Made by a program: the position numbers and the translations under genes. Shown here one piece after another: positions 53,933 through 64,000 of a stretch of DNA of 64,000 nucleotides (position 1 is the first letter of the stretch; each line of letters starts with the position of its first letter). Below the pieces are notes generated by a model. The model was not told the origin of the DNA. It ran no database searches and saw nothing but the letters and a program-made list of their open reading frames with translations. Source of the DNA: Proteromonas lacertae (taxonomy: Eukaryota; Sar; Bigyra; Opalinata; Proteromonadidae). The stretch lies in contig NGBS01000015.1 in NCBI GenBank assembly GCA_002245135.1, forward strand, positions 89,505 through 153,504. The letters run 5' to 3'.

Positions 53933-56759
53933 ATGAATTATTTTGAAAATGATATGATCTACTCTATATTACCATCTGATTTTTATGTATTTTGATTGAT
54001 TTATATATGTAGATAAAAAAACGAATAGAAAAGAGCGAAATAGAAATAGATTTAGTTGTAGAAGATGAAAATGAAGTTAAAATGATGAAAATGATTAATA
54101 TAAGTGGAATGAAAGGAAAAGAAACATCAAAATTCTATGAGAATAACTCTCTGTTAAATCAATGTTGTTTCTCCTTTATATATCCTTGTAATGTGTTTCA
54201 GATAAATGAATGTCGTGAATATATTTTATTAGAGAGAGATTATTACTCTAGAGACTTAGAAGAGATGATTCAGAGTAAATCACTCACAAAAAGTGTTATA
54301 CATAGTGTGATATGTTCATTATATGATATATTGATGGTATTAAGTGATTGTGATATAGTGATAAGTAATTTGAAGAGTAGTAACATAATATATGAAGAAA
54401 ATGAGGATGTTAAATTATGTGATTTATTCATGGATTTATTGAGAAAAGAAAAAGAAGGATTGAGATTATATGATGTGTGCTTTACAAGCCCTGAAGAGTT
54501 GAATGGATTAGAATGTAACGAGAGAAGTGTAATTTGGTCAATTGGTTGTATAATATATGAAATGATAAACAAGAAATTACCATTTAATGAAGATAATAAT
54601 ATCAACAAAACCAAAGACAAAATTGTGAGATGTAAATACAATTTTGATGTAGAATATGATGATGTGATGAAAAAAATGATAGAGAGAATGTTAAAAGTGA
54701 AGAGTGAAGATAGATTGAGTTTAAAAGAGTTGAGAAAAGAAATGATAAAAATGTGTGAAATGTTGAGAGATGAAGGTGATTATATGATGATATGTGAAGA
54801 AAGAAAAGAGATAATATATAATAATGATTGTGAAATAGAAATATTTCCATTTAGTATTCAAACAGAGTATTATCTACAGTATAATAAATATGAAGAAATT
54901 CGAGATAGTTTAGTAGAATCCTACAACAATAAAGCAAATGAGAGAGTATTATCAATATTATTGATGATGAAATTATACAAAGGAGATGAATCAATAAGAG
55001 ATAAACTGAAATTTCAAATTCACCACCAGTGTAAAGAAAATAGAGAATGTTATTTAGATGAAAAGATTTATAATATTTTATATATTATTTTCGTTAATTA
55101 CAACAGAATATATGTAGGTATAGAATGTATTTGTATATGTGAAGAAGGAATAAATTATTTCTTTAGAATATTGAAACCGATTAATCCAACAATTATGCTT
55201 TCATTTTGTATTTTATGAATAGTGATTTTTTTGAATAGATGATGAAGTTAATCATGTGATTATTCCAATCAAATATCAATCATTATTTGGATCATGCTTT
55301 TATAAATTATCAAACATTCAAGAATTAGAATTGTCTGGAATGTGTCTTACTTTTCATTTCATTGAACCATTCGTTAAATCAATTCTTCAGATGAAATTGA
55401 AATATGTAAATCTTAATTGTATAATCACTTTATTTTATTGAAATAGATAATCCAATTGGTTCAAAAGGATTCAAATTGTTGCTTCCATATATACATATAT
55501 TAATAAACGAAGACAAATTGAAACTTTCAAGTATGAGATTAAATGATAAATCAATGATACTATTATCAAAAGAATTATGCAAATATCCAAATCTTAAGAA
55601 AATAAATATTACACAAAACAGTAATATTCATTCTGCAGGATTAAAAGCATTGTTCTCCAAATTTCCTATATCAAAAATCGAATTTGATTTTAATAAAAGT
55701 AAAGAATTACTGATTGATAAAGATATTCCAGAGTTAATTAAATACATCAATAGATATAATGTACTAAATATAAGCGATTTAGATATTGATGATAATTATT
55801 TTATATCATTCATTGCATTAAGATCAAGTGACTTTGGAGAAATAGAAAAGTTAGATTTGTGTAGTATAATTAGACATTTCTTATTGTTTAGATAATAAAC
55901 TCACTTATAAAAGCGTAGAAATACTGATTAAGAATTTGTCTACATTTTCAAATCTTAAACATCTTATATTAAATGGGAATGAAATAGGAGATGAAGGAAT
56001 GAAAATATTATCTCCACATTTATATGTTCTAAAAGATGGAGAAAATAGAATAGATTGTTCAAGTATAATAATTATCTTTAAAAATATTACAGGAATGGGA
56101 TTAACTTCAGTTGGATTGAAGTATTTAGTGGATTATGTGAAAGTAAATGATATATAATAAAATTAGATATGAATGTGAATGATTCTCATATTTCAAAAAT
56201 AAAACAGATTGATTTTGATACACTTGATTTATCCAACAACAAACTCACTTCTAAAGGAATAAAAGAATTAACTGATTCATTACTAAATCGTCCATTTGTT
56301 AATATTTCAATAAATAATAATGATATTGGTGATGAAGGAATAGAAATAATATGTAATCATTTAACTAAATTTATTCAAAGAGATGTACAGAATGATTTAA
56401 TATCGTTAAATTTATCAAGTATTATATGAATAAAATATTGATTTATTATATGAATAGATGTTGGAATGAGTAAGAAAGGATTAAAAGCATTATTAGAAAG
56501 ATTAAAAGATTATAAAAGGTTAAGAAGTATTAATCTTTCAGGATATGATTTAAATGAAGAAGAATTACAGTTACTGAGAAAAAATGAAGCAGTGTTTGAT
56601 TATTTGGACGAATTATTAATAAATGTGAAAGAAGATATAAATAAATTAGAACTGCAAATGTTTTTAGAAACATTTTCAACAATTGAGAAAATTAACTTGG
56701 ATGGAATTACAGAAGAAGAAAAGCAAGAAATATCAAAAGAATTTGGTAATATCCAATAG
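53933..56759 (+). CDS. Pseudokinase-LRR protein, family member 3
   Basis: Close relative of the gene at 9658. ATG at 53933 gives MNYFENDMIYSILPSDFY, then a 26-nt intron. The kinase-like half has VISNLKSSNIIYE (Asn replaces the catalytic Asp), KLCDLFM, FTSPEELNGLE and VIWSIGCIIYEMINKKLPFN. The C-terminal leucine-rich repeats include LNGNEIGDEGMKIL, LDLSNNKLTSKGIKEL and INNNDIGDEGIEII. An internal stretch of member 1 (roughly 11,950-12,410) is missing. The junction near 56140-56170 does not splice cleanly, so one short frame problem remains there. Members 1 and 3 look like a fairly recent duplication; they lie 44 kb apart. Confidence 0.78.
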
Positions 56760-56811
56760 TTTATATATTATTGTTTGACATAATAAAGAATTGTTTGTTG
56801 TTTTATTATTA

Positions 56812-56829
56812 CAAAAATATATTCGTTTC
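56812..56829 (-). promoter_or_regulatory. Promoter-like motif near MED6 (reverse orientation)
   Basis: Minus strand reads GAAACGAATATATTTTTG, identical over 18 bp to the element before CstF-77 at 13058. It ends 46 bp before the MED6 ATG at 56876. Confidence 0.5.
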
Positions 56830-56875
56830 ACTTTATCAAACTAACTTGATAATAATAATTCTTAATTCAGAGTAA

Positions 56876-57603
56876 ATGACAGCTCAATACAATCTATTTT
56901 TTCGTGATCCAGATTGGTTACAGATGAATCAGTTGAATACATTCACAGTACTAGATTATTTTTCTTTATCTTCTTTTTATGATAAAACATGTTGCAACGA
57001 GATGTGCAAAGTTCAGAGAAATGTATGCAATAATGAAATTTTGTTGTATTTTTGTTGTTAATTTAATTATGTAGAAAAATGACAGGAATTCAATATACAA
57101 TATTAGCAGACGACTTATCACCTAATTTAATACTTATTGAAAAACTAGAAAGATTTTCACCAGATGAATATAAGCATTTAGGATATTATTATGTATTAGG
57201 AGGTAATATATATCAATCACCTGATTTATATAGTTTAATAAATACAAGATTAGTATATAATATAGTTTATAAGAAACTAGAACACTATAACCGAATGTAT
57301 GAATAAAGCTTATCAAGATATATCTCAATATCACGAATATAATGAAAATATAGGATCTTATTGGAGTTTCAAAGAAAAAGAAATGGATGAAAAAGAAGAA
57401 TATCCTGTAGAGAAAGCGGAAGAAGATGTAGTACGAAATGAAAGAAAAGTGAAGTTAAATCAATTGGAATGGGCAATTAATCAGACATTTAATGATGTAT
57501 TATACTTTATATTGTTACTCTTTCTTAGAAAATGATAATACAGCAACAAGAACAAGATGTTAATAAAAATAATGAATCTAAAAAACGAGTAAGAACTGCT
57601 TAA
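56876..57603 (+). CDS. MED6: Mediator complex subunit 6
   Basis: Head-module subunit of Mediator, which links activators to RNA polymerase II. The family motif is clear: NTFTVLDYFSLSSFYDKTCC, NEMCKVQRN, MTGIQYTILAD, LGYYYVLGGNIYQSPDLYSL and NENIGSYWSFKEKE match FYD-TC-NE, GIEY and YYIIxGxIYQAP...YWxFK of MED6. An intron lies at about 57023-57074 and another near 57494-57528. Two frame problems remain: at the exon junction near 57075-57079, where one A seems extra, and at TAA 57304-57306, where KAYQDISQYHEYN follows one base later. The C-terminus is short and basic-polar (ESKKRVRTA). Confidence 0.85.
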
Positions 57604-57676
57604 TTTTATTTTTTATTTTTTTTATCAAGCTTAAAAAACTTGGTTTGATTTGAGCGTTTTATTTTTTTATTTTTTG

Positions 57677-58246
57677 ATGCAGACAACTACTAAATCAGTT
57701 TTACAAGATGGCCCTATGACAGAAGAAGTACATCTAGTATTTTATATGTGTTTAGGAGATTAAAACTTTGTTAAATAAAATGAAAAGTGCAAGTAATGGA
57801 CCAAAAGTAGTTACTCAGAGAGTATATCTTAGTTTGAAAATGAATAGTTACATGAATTGGATAATACAATAAAACATCACAGAAATAAAGAAGCTCAAGC
57901 AAAGAAGCGAATTGAACAATGTAACAACGAAATTGCCATGATAGACAAGCAAATTGAACAGATAAATGAAAGGTATATTCCTCTTAAAAAGAGTATGGAA
58001 GAAAAGATTGAGAGAAGAAAATATCTTTCAGAACAACTTGGATTAGCTATGAGAACAATGAATGGAGTTATAAATACTACAAGAACTCAAACATTAAAGA
58101 CACTTACCGCTACATCGAAAAATATATCATTTTTAATTAGAATATCATTTTTTTCTTTAATGGTTGTGTAAACTCGTGAATTTACCAGTCAGCAGTTAAC
58201 AGCTGAAAGAGGATATTCCGTAAGAGCTAAAACAAAATGTAAATAA
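57677..58246 (+). CDS. Coiled-coil protein, unrecognised
   Basis: About 170 residues. Splicing short introns (about 57730-57757 and 57819-57844) gives MQTTTKSVLQDGPMTEE, then a long charged coiled coil (NTIKHHRNKEAQAKKRIEQC, DKQIEQINERYIPLKKSMEE). After RTMNGVINTTRTQTLKTLTA there is an unclear stretch at about 58115-58170 with a TAA in frame, followed in the same frame by FTSQQLTAERGYSVRAKTKC. An unusual intron there is possible, but no GTAT-TAG pair fits. No family is named. Confidence 0.5.
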
Positions 58247-58344
58247 GATAAAATACAATTAATTATTCTATTTATTTATTAAAGTATTGTTTTGTATGTT
58301 AATAATAGACTATCTGTTTGATAGAACAAAACAAAAGGCATTAA

Positions 58345-59754
58345 TTATTTATTATAAGCAGGATACTGCTGTTGGGGAGGATATTGAGATTGTTGTTGAT
58401 TATACTGTAATGGCTGAATTGGTATTGGTTGTTGCTGTGGTTGTGTTTGAATGAAATGTTGTGGTTGAATTTGAGGTTGATTTGTATTTATTGTAGTAGG
58501 AATAGGTAGAGTATGTAATGGTTGATTATTATTTGATGAAAATGAAAGTTGATTTTGAGTATAACTATATTGTAATGACTGATTGTTAGTTGGTGGAAAA
58601 GGAGGTTGTTGTTGTTGTTGATGGTGTGTATTTGGTTGAATTGTCAATGGTTGATGATTATTTGGAGTAAATGGAGATTGATTAATGTTTATTTGAGGTT
58701 GTGGTTGTGTTTGGTTATATAGAAACTGTTGAGGTTGAGAAATCGAAGTGTGAAAATAATGTGGTTGTTGTTGTAGAGGTTGTGGTTGTGAATATTGTGA
58801 TGATGATGATGATGATGGAGGAGGTGATTGTTGAGGATTATATTGTACAGGTAATGGCCGTTGAATAGTATTTGCAGCAACAGGTTGTGATTGAAGAGAT
58901 TGAATATCAAACACACTTGGAATACACAAATTGCATAACAATGGAGAATGAATAACTGAGAGAGATTCTACAAATTTTATCCCTGGAGGAATATAAAAAA
59001 CTTTAATAATTGTATTATATATAAAAATATAATCACTACATTTCTTTTTACCACTAACAAAATATGTATTATTATTGTCTTTATTTATATTTGAAAAAAT
59101 AATATTACTTAATTTCTTTATACTATCTGAATCTGGTTCATCAACAAATGTTCCACATAATATAACTGGATTTGGAAAGTATCTACTTATCTCATATAAC
59201 AGTTTATCTATAAATCCTTCTCTAGATTTTTTATTTTCATCATTTTTAAATAACAAATTTACACTGCAAATATAAAACTTATATTGCTTTGCATTATTAG
59301 TTATAGTTAATTCAACTATATCTACTTTATTAATTGAATTATCTGGTTCTGCCAAACATATTATTTTGTGAGTAATTAAAGAACCATCATAATTCAAGTA
59401 ATTAGGAATAGCTACAAAGTTAACTGGTCCTGTTAATATATCTAATTCTTTTATATATTAATGAAACTGATGATAAAAATGGTTCAAACAAAAAAAGATA
59501 TACTCTTTGAAGGAATGGTATAATTATAGGTAGTTAATAACTCATATAATGCATCCCATTGAACAGTTTTTACACTTTGAAAGCACATAATATAAGGAAC
59601 ACTTTTATCTAGCAATTGTGACAAGAAATCTTTAAAAGCCTCAAAATTGAAGTTATCTTTTCCTTTTTTAATACTATTTTATAGAAATATCGATATAAAA
59701 ATTATACAAAGGTGATATATTAAAAGACAATACACTAATGTTTAAACATTCCAT
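58345..59754 (-). CDS. Degenerate endonuclease/exonuclease/phosphatase-fold protein with Gln-rich tail
   Basis: Reads MECLNISVLSFNISPFIKKG, then VPYIMCFQSVKTVQWDALYE, the position where active family members have D-I-x-L-Q-E-V; here Glu is Ser. NPVILCGTFVDEPDSDSIKK stands where G-D-F-N is expected, and KKCSDYIFI plus SVIHSPLLCNLCIPS occupy the D-Y-I-F and S-D-H region. The key Glu, Asp-Asn and terminal Asp-His residues are mostly lost, so it is probably not catalytic. Related active families include CCR4-type deadenylases and sphingomyelinases. The last ~170 residues are Gln/Pro-rich and likely disordered. Introns lie near 59455-59500 and 59665-59700. Confidence 0.6.
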
Positions 59755-59871
59755 TTTAAAATTTCACCTAAAGCTTGACAAATAAAATTTTCAAACCCCC
59801 TAAATACCTTTTAATTTTAAAAATCAGATTTCTACATGTGTTTGTGTTGCAAATCGTGTGTGTCTAATTTT

Positions 59872-61787
59872 ATGAATTCTTCAAGAAGTTCACAGTATGA
59901 TGTAAGTGTTATTTTTTTATAGGGCAAACTCGTTAGTGTTATTTGCTTTCTTTTATTTCATCATAATAGGATTAATATTTTTCTTTTTGCCTATATTAGA
60001 TTTAACGACTTCACAGTGTGATGCAATAATAATAGTATATTTAAACAGTAATTCTGTAGATTAATGCTGTTATTGACATTATAAATGCAGTTTATTTATA
60101 TTATATATTCTGGCTTCTAAAGCAATCACTAATAGCAAATGTTGGTGATGATGACAATAATACCTCATTGTCAATGAAAATAGGTCATTTAGTCAGAACA
60201 AATCACATCGTTTTCTCTCACCCAGTATTATCAGTAATTGCATTTATATGGATTTGCGTTTCAATGAAAATCGCTGATTCATTTGTTATTGAAACATCAT
60301 TGGTTGTACAATTTGTGCTGAATTTACTCGGATTTATAATGTTTAGTTTATTATTATATATAATTCCATGTATATGCAGTAGAAAACAATGTAAAAACAC
60401 AAACATCAATGTGATTAAAAAAGAAAGAAATTCAAGCAATTTCTTAAATAATTCAAATTCTTCATTTGGGTTATATTCATCAGTGCCAAAAATGAGTCCA
60501 GTAGAAGGAATTAAAATAAGTCAAAAACCTGTAACGTTGTATGTAACACCAGAAAGTCAAGAAAGTCATGTATATATTACTCCAATATCAACTCCAAGTT
60601 CAACAATAGGTTCAACAAAAACAGCTGAGAATAAAGAAGATGAAAAATCAGATTTACACATTTCTACTTCTTCTTCATTATCATCTAATAAAGATAAAAT
60701 ATTAACAAATGAAAATGGTAATGGTAATAAACAAATACAGAATTTAATTAACAATAATGAAGAGATTGTTATTTTACCTAATAATCCATCAGTTAAATCT
60801 GATTATATAATCTCACAAATGACAAATAATAAAAATAATGTTCCTCCACTTCCAGATATTAATACCATTCAATATGATGATGAAAATGATTCACAAAATC
60901 CATTAATTGATTCAACTCAAAGACCACTCAGCACAATAATAGAAGAAAATGAAGAAAATAATGGTTTAACACCTCATCCACAACAACAACAACAACAACA
61001 ACCATTACCAGTACTACTACAACATCCTGTATCTGTACAATTTGTCAATGAAACACAAACATTATTTGCTCGAGCTCAAGCTGGTGGAAATAATGATAAT
61101 GATTCAAAATCGATAATGCATATACATCAACCACAATATAATAATAATAATAATAATCACCAATTACAGTTTAAATCACAGTCGGAAACCAGTACTAGAA
61201 CCAAATCCAAGCTTTAATAGACAAATGGATTTAACATCTTCCAGTTTTTCCTATTCGCATTATCATCGTAATAATACAATGAAAAGAAGTAATGGAACAA
61301 ATGTTGGATTATTTGCAATGCCTTCTGAATCGACTTTACTTGTATATTTATACGTTTATTATTAATTATTATTATATAGTCAAACACATCTTTATTGAGG
61401 AATAGTAGTATTGATAGTTTATCATCAGATGCAAGTTTTGTATTTAACCCTCCATTAAGACAACAATCTTCTTACCCAATCAGAGATAATAATTCTCAGC
61501 ATAGTAATCCCAGTTTTCCTATTGATATAGCCCCATGTGGAAGTAATTCAAGTTTGAGAGAGAATATTGAGGATGAAAATGAGTTTAGATATACTTCTCC
61601 GCCAGTTGAAAGTTATACGTCTGATTATGTTACTCCTGGTGGGTATATTGAAGAAATACCAGTTGATCCACAGACTATACATATTGATATGGACAATGTT
61701 GATCCAGTAGCTAGAAATAAAATTTTGAGAGGTTTAGAAGAAAAGAGGAAAAGGGATGAGCGTAAAAAAGAGGATAATAGTAAGTAA
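59872..61787 (+). CDS. Multi-span membrane protein with long disordered tail
   Basis: Not recognised. Starts MNSSRSSQ, then a 28-nt intron (about 59896-59923) and ANSLVLFAFFYFIIIGLIFF. At least four hydrophobic spans precede KQCKNTNI at about residue 160 (others: LSVIAFIWICVSMKIADSF and FVLNLLGFIMFSLLLYIIPC). The rest, over 400 residues, is Ser/Asn/Gln/Pro-rich and presumably cytosolic. TAA at 61215-61217 interrupts, and the frame resumes one base later as NRQMDLTSSSFSYSHY, continuing across an intron (about 61341-61379) to the end. Possibly a receptor- or scaffold-type protein; function unknown. Confidence 0.6.
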
Positions 61788-61962
61788 ATATATTAAATGA
61801 AAATGGTTTGATAATATTCACGTTAACATTAGTTATTAGATTTGCATATTTATTTTTTATGTTGTTGTAACTACCTTGTAGAATGAGATATTTTATTTTT
61901 GGTAATTAAATGTAATAGTTACATATATTGACATTTATTTTCAAAATTAAAATTTGAATCAT

Positions 61963-62621
61963 ATGAATGATACATTTAAAATAAATGATGTTATTAAAAC
62001 TCACAATCAATTCAATAACTCAATAGATACTGCCATAACGTATTACTGTCAATACATCTTGAATAGAGATACTCATTTACTTATAAACTCATTAAATAAA
62101 GTCAAAGTATTTTCATTGTGGAATAAAAATTGTATTTATAGGATGATATTCAAAAAGTTGAAAATCACAAAAGTGATATAAAAATAGAAAAGTCTGATGA
62201 AGTAAAAAATCTAGAATCAAAGATAAATCAACTTGATGAAAGTATTAAAAAGGCAAAAGCTGACAAAAATGAAGTAAATGTATTATTTTTTGTTTATATT
62301 TTTGTTCAACAGACCAAGCTTGAAGACACACAAACAGTATTAAACAGAACACATGAACAATTCGAAGATATGCAGAGACATTAGAAAACCTAAGAGAATT
62401 TACACATACTTATAACGGATATTGTGATGATTTAAAAACTGTTAAAGATGGAATAGAGCATGAAAGAGAGAAATTGAGAGAGTTTTTAGATTCAGTAAGT
62501 GAATTCTTAGAAGCAGAAGACGAAGATTTACAAGATGTATTACTATTTGTATTAATTATATATTAAATAGAATGATTATAAAGTATTTGGAGAAAAAGTG
62601 AATAAATTTTTGAAACAATAG
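61963..62621 (+). CDS. Coiled-coil protein, unrecognised
   Basis: About 200 residues. ATG at 61963 gives MNDTFKINDVIKTHNQFNNS, then a charged coiled coil (DEVKNLESKINQLDESIKKA, KLEDTQTVLNRTHEQFED). Introns lie near 62107-62134, 62275-62313 and 62537-62571. At TAG 62382-62384 the frame is broken; the natural continuation is ETLENLREFTHTYNGYCDDL, so about one base seems to be missing a few codons earlier. The C-terminus is acidic (EFLEAEDEDLQD). No family motif. Confidence 0.5.
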
Positions 62622-62747
62622 ACAATTAGTAGAAATATAATTTAATTCTTTCTTTCCTCACTTTTGTTGTTTACATGCACAACAATATCAGTATATGTAA
62701 AATGTTTATTATAATATATTTAAATAATACAACAAAAGTAACGAAAT

Positions 62748-63567
62748 CTAATTAAAAGCTTCAACAGGTGTAACTTCAGGAATCTCGGCAACAGTACCAG
62801 TGTCCTTCTCAGTAGATTTTCTCTTCTTTTCTCCATCATCATCCCAACTCGACTATCATTAGCAGATTGAGGATCAATCGAACATTTACCAGCATGAGAA
62901 GAATGTCTGCTACTCGGAATAAGTGATCTTTTGATTTGACTGAATATTTGTCTAGAATATTTCTTCACAATTGAATTTTCAGTTAAATAAGAATCATCAT
63001 ATTTTTCTATTGTATATACTATCTTCTTTAATAAAGAATCTAAGTAAACTATTTACATACTACACTAGCTATCTTTAACAAACCAATACCCGAACCCAAG
63101 GCAGTGAAAAGTGTAACAATATCAAACTTTCTACCAATTCCATCAATTGTCACAATGATTTTAATTCCATAGATTTTCCATAAATCTCTTTGCTCTTCTC
63201 CATCTACATAGTATTTGGATGAGTATCTGAAGTTAAATCCACTGGAGAAATCAGAATCATCTATTCTTTGGAAAGCTATAGTAGGTTTACAGTTGTTTAA
63301 ATTGAAATCTAAATTACAGTCAAATGTAAAAGCAATTAAGATAATTTGTCCCTTTTCTACAGTCTCATTAAAATACTTATAATCTAATTTTTAGGATTCT
63401 CATTAGCTATTGTCAAAGGATTTCCTCTTAATGCTCCAGCTGCACTAATGTCACTAAGGTAAAATAGATTTAAATTATAAACTAAACTTGTATCTACATT
63501 AGAAATAGGATTGTAAGGGTAAGTAGGATATCTTCCATCTATTCTAAGAAATACAGTGAAATTACCA

Positions 63568-63608
<41 letters not shown>

Positions 63609-64000
63609 TATATTATATTATATTATATTATATTATATACATGAGATAAGATATTAACTCTTCCAATTTCATCATCTTCTAAATCACACCAAGTTGTGAT
63701 TTCACACATTAATTTGTTGGATATTGTGTCATTTCTACATTTACCTGTTGAAATACCATTCGCTGTCATTCTATTCTCTGGGCAAGTCATTGTTACATTA
63801 TCTGTACATACTTCACTGATTTCAGCTGGTGCTTTACCTTTCTTATCAATACCAGTCATATTACACAGTCTTTGATGAGGCGTATGTACGTAGTTTGTAG
63901 TTATAAATACACCACCTTCTTCTTGTGGAGGAATAACCAAGTCTATAGCATCAAAGAATCTACCACTGTTGGACATAGCATTTCCTTTTACCTTTATAGT
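62748..64000 (-). CDS. P2RX: P2X purinergic receptor, ATP-gated cation channel (5' part outside window)
   Basis: ATP-gated trimeric cation channel. Read on the minus strand from the window edge: KVKGNA at the ATP-binding KxK site, FDAIDLVIPPQEEGGVFITT (the conserved IPPQEE), NGISTGKCRN and CEITTWC from the Cys-rich head. Then NFTVFLRIDGRYPTYPYNP, SDISAAGALRGNPLTI, CNLDFNLNNCKPTIAFQRID, the ATP-contact GFNFRYSSKYY, WKIYGIK with its Lys, GRKFDI, and the TM2 span TALGSGIGLLKIASVV. The order and Cys pattern are diagnostic. An AT microsatellite intron lies at 63571-63640. Frame problems occur near 63384, 63049 and 62848-62855. The cytosolic tail ends EKDTGTVAEIPEVTPVEAFN. In Dictyostelium P2X acts on contractile vacuole membranes; the location here is unknown. 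Confidence 0.93.
63571..63640. repeat. AT microsatellite in P2X intron
   Basis: (TA)n followed by (TATTA)n repeat filling most of one intron of the P2X gene. Such tracts also fill introns at about 8347-8390 and 11985-12045. Confidence 0.85.

Noticed and set aside
57739-57757. A 19-nt intron in the coiled-coil gene
   Set aside because: A donor nine bases upstream (57730) gives a 28-nt intron with the same downstream frame, in line with other introns.

Overview
This window is 64 kb of nuclear DNA from a unicellular eukaryote. It is very AT-rich and gene-dense, uses the standard code (TAA, TAG and TGA all end genes), and is dense in tiny introns. Most introns are about 25 to 50 nt, start GTAT and end TAG. 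A flagellum or cilium is suggested by a divergent alpha/beta-tubulin pair, a tubulin-tyrosine-ligase-like enzyme and two Tubby-type proteins. Mitochondria or mitochondrion-related organelles are suggested by a type I phosphatidylserine decarboxylase and two proteins with targeting-like N-termini followed by a proline run and a membrane span. A soluble fumarate reductase and two nitroreductases would suit a low-oxygen life. I cannot name the lineage. A P2X ATP-gated channel, a GDP-fucose-type transporter, Mog1, condensin, Paf1, MED6, CTF8 and CstF-77 show a full eukaryotic toolkit and no extreme reduction.

Layout. 0.1-9.6 kb: Tubby protein, small mitochondrial-type membrane protein, fumarate reductase, zinc-finger protein, two nitroreductases, condensin CAP-H. 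9.6-25 kb: first pseudokinase-LRR gene, CstF-77, beta- and alpha-tubulin, a divergent Tubby-like gene, a cyclic-nucleotide-gated K+ channel, an unrecognised gene, an HMG-box gene and a C2H2 zinc-finger gene. 25-39.9 kb: dolichol kinase, Mog1, a proline-run membrane protein, a tubulin ligase, Paf1, the nucleotide-sugar transporter, second pseudokinase-LRR gene, phosphatidylserine decarboxylase, a rhomboid-like protein. 40.5-50 kb: one giant secreted or surface protein with a 1.26-kb internal tandem repeat. 50-64 kb: a SPRY protein, CTF8, third pseudokinase-LRR gene, MED6, coiled-coil genes, a decayed endonuclease/phosphatase-fold protein, a multi-span membrane protein, and the 5'-truncated P2X receptor gene.

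The signals most worth a second look are four. (1) A dispersed family of N-terminal pseudokinase plus C-terminal LRR proteins, three copies and one remnant, all with the catalytic Asp changed to Asn. (2) A P2X receptor. (3) A repeated promoter-like motif, GAAACGAATATATTTTTG and relatives, close to many start codons in either orientation. (4) Many genes in which the reading frame meets a stop codon and resumes one base later. The fourth could be programmed +1 frameshifting or uncorrected single-base assembly errors, and the sequence alone cannot settle which. I saw no viral element, transposon, tRNA, rRNA or CRISPR array.
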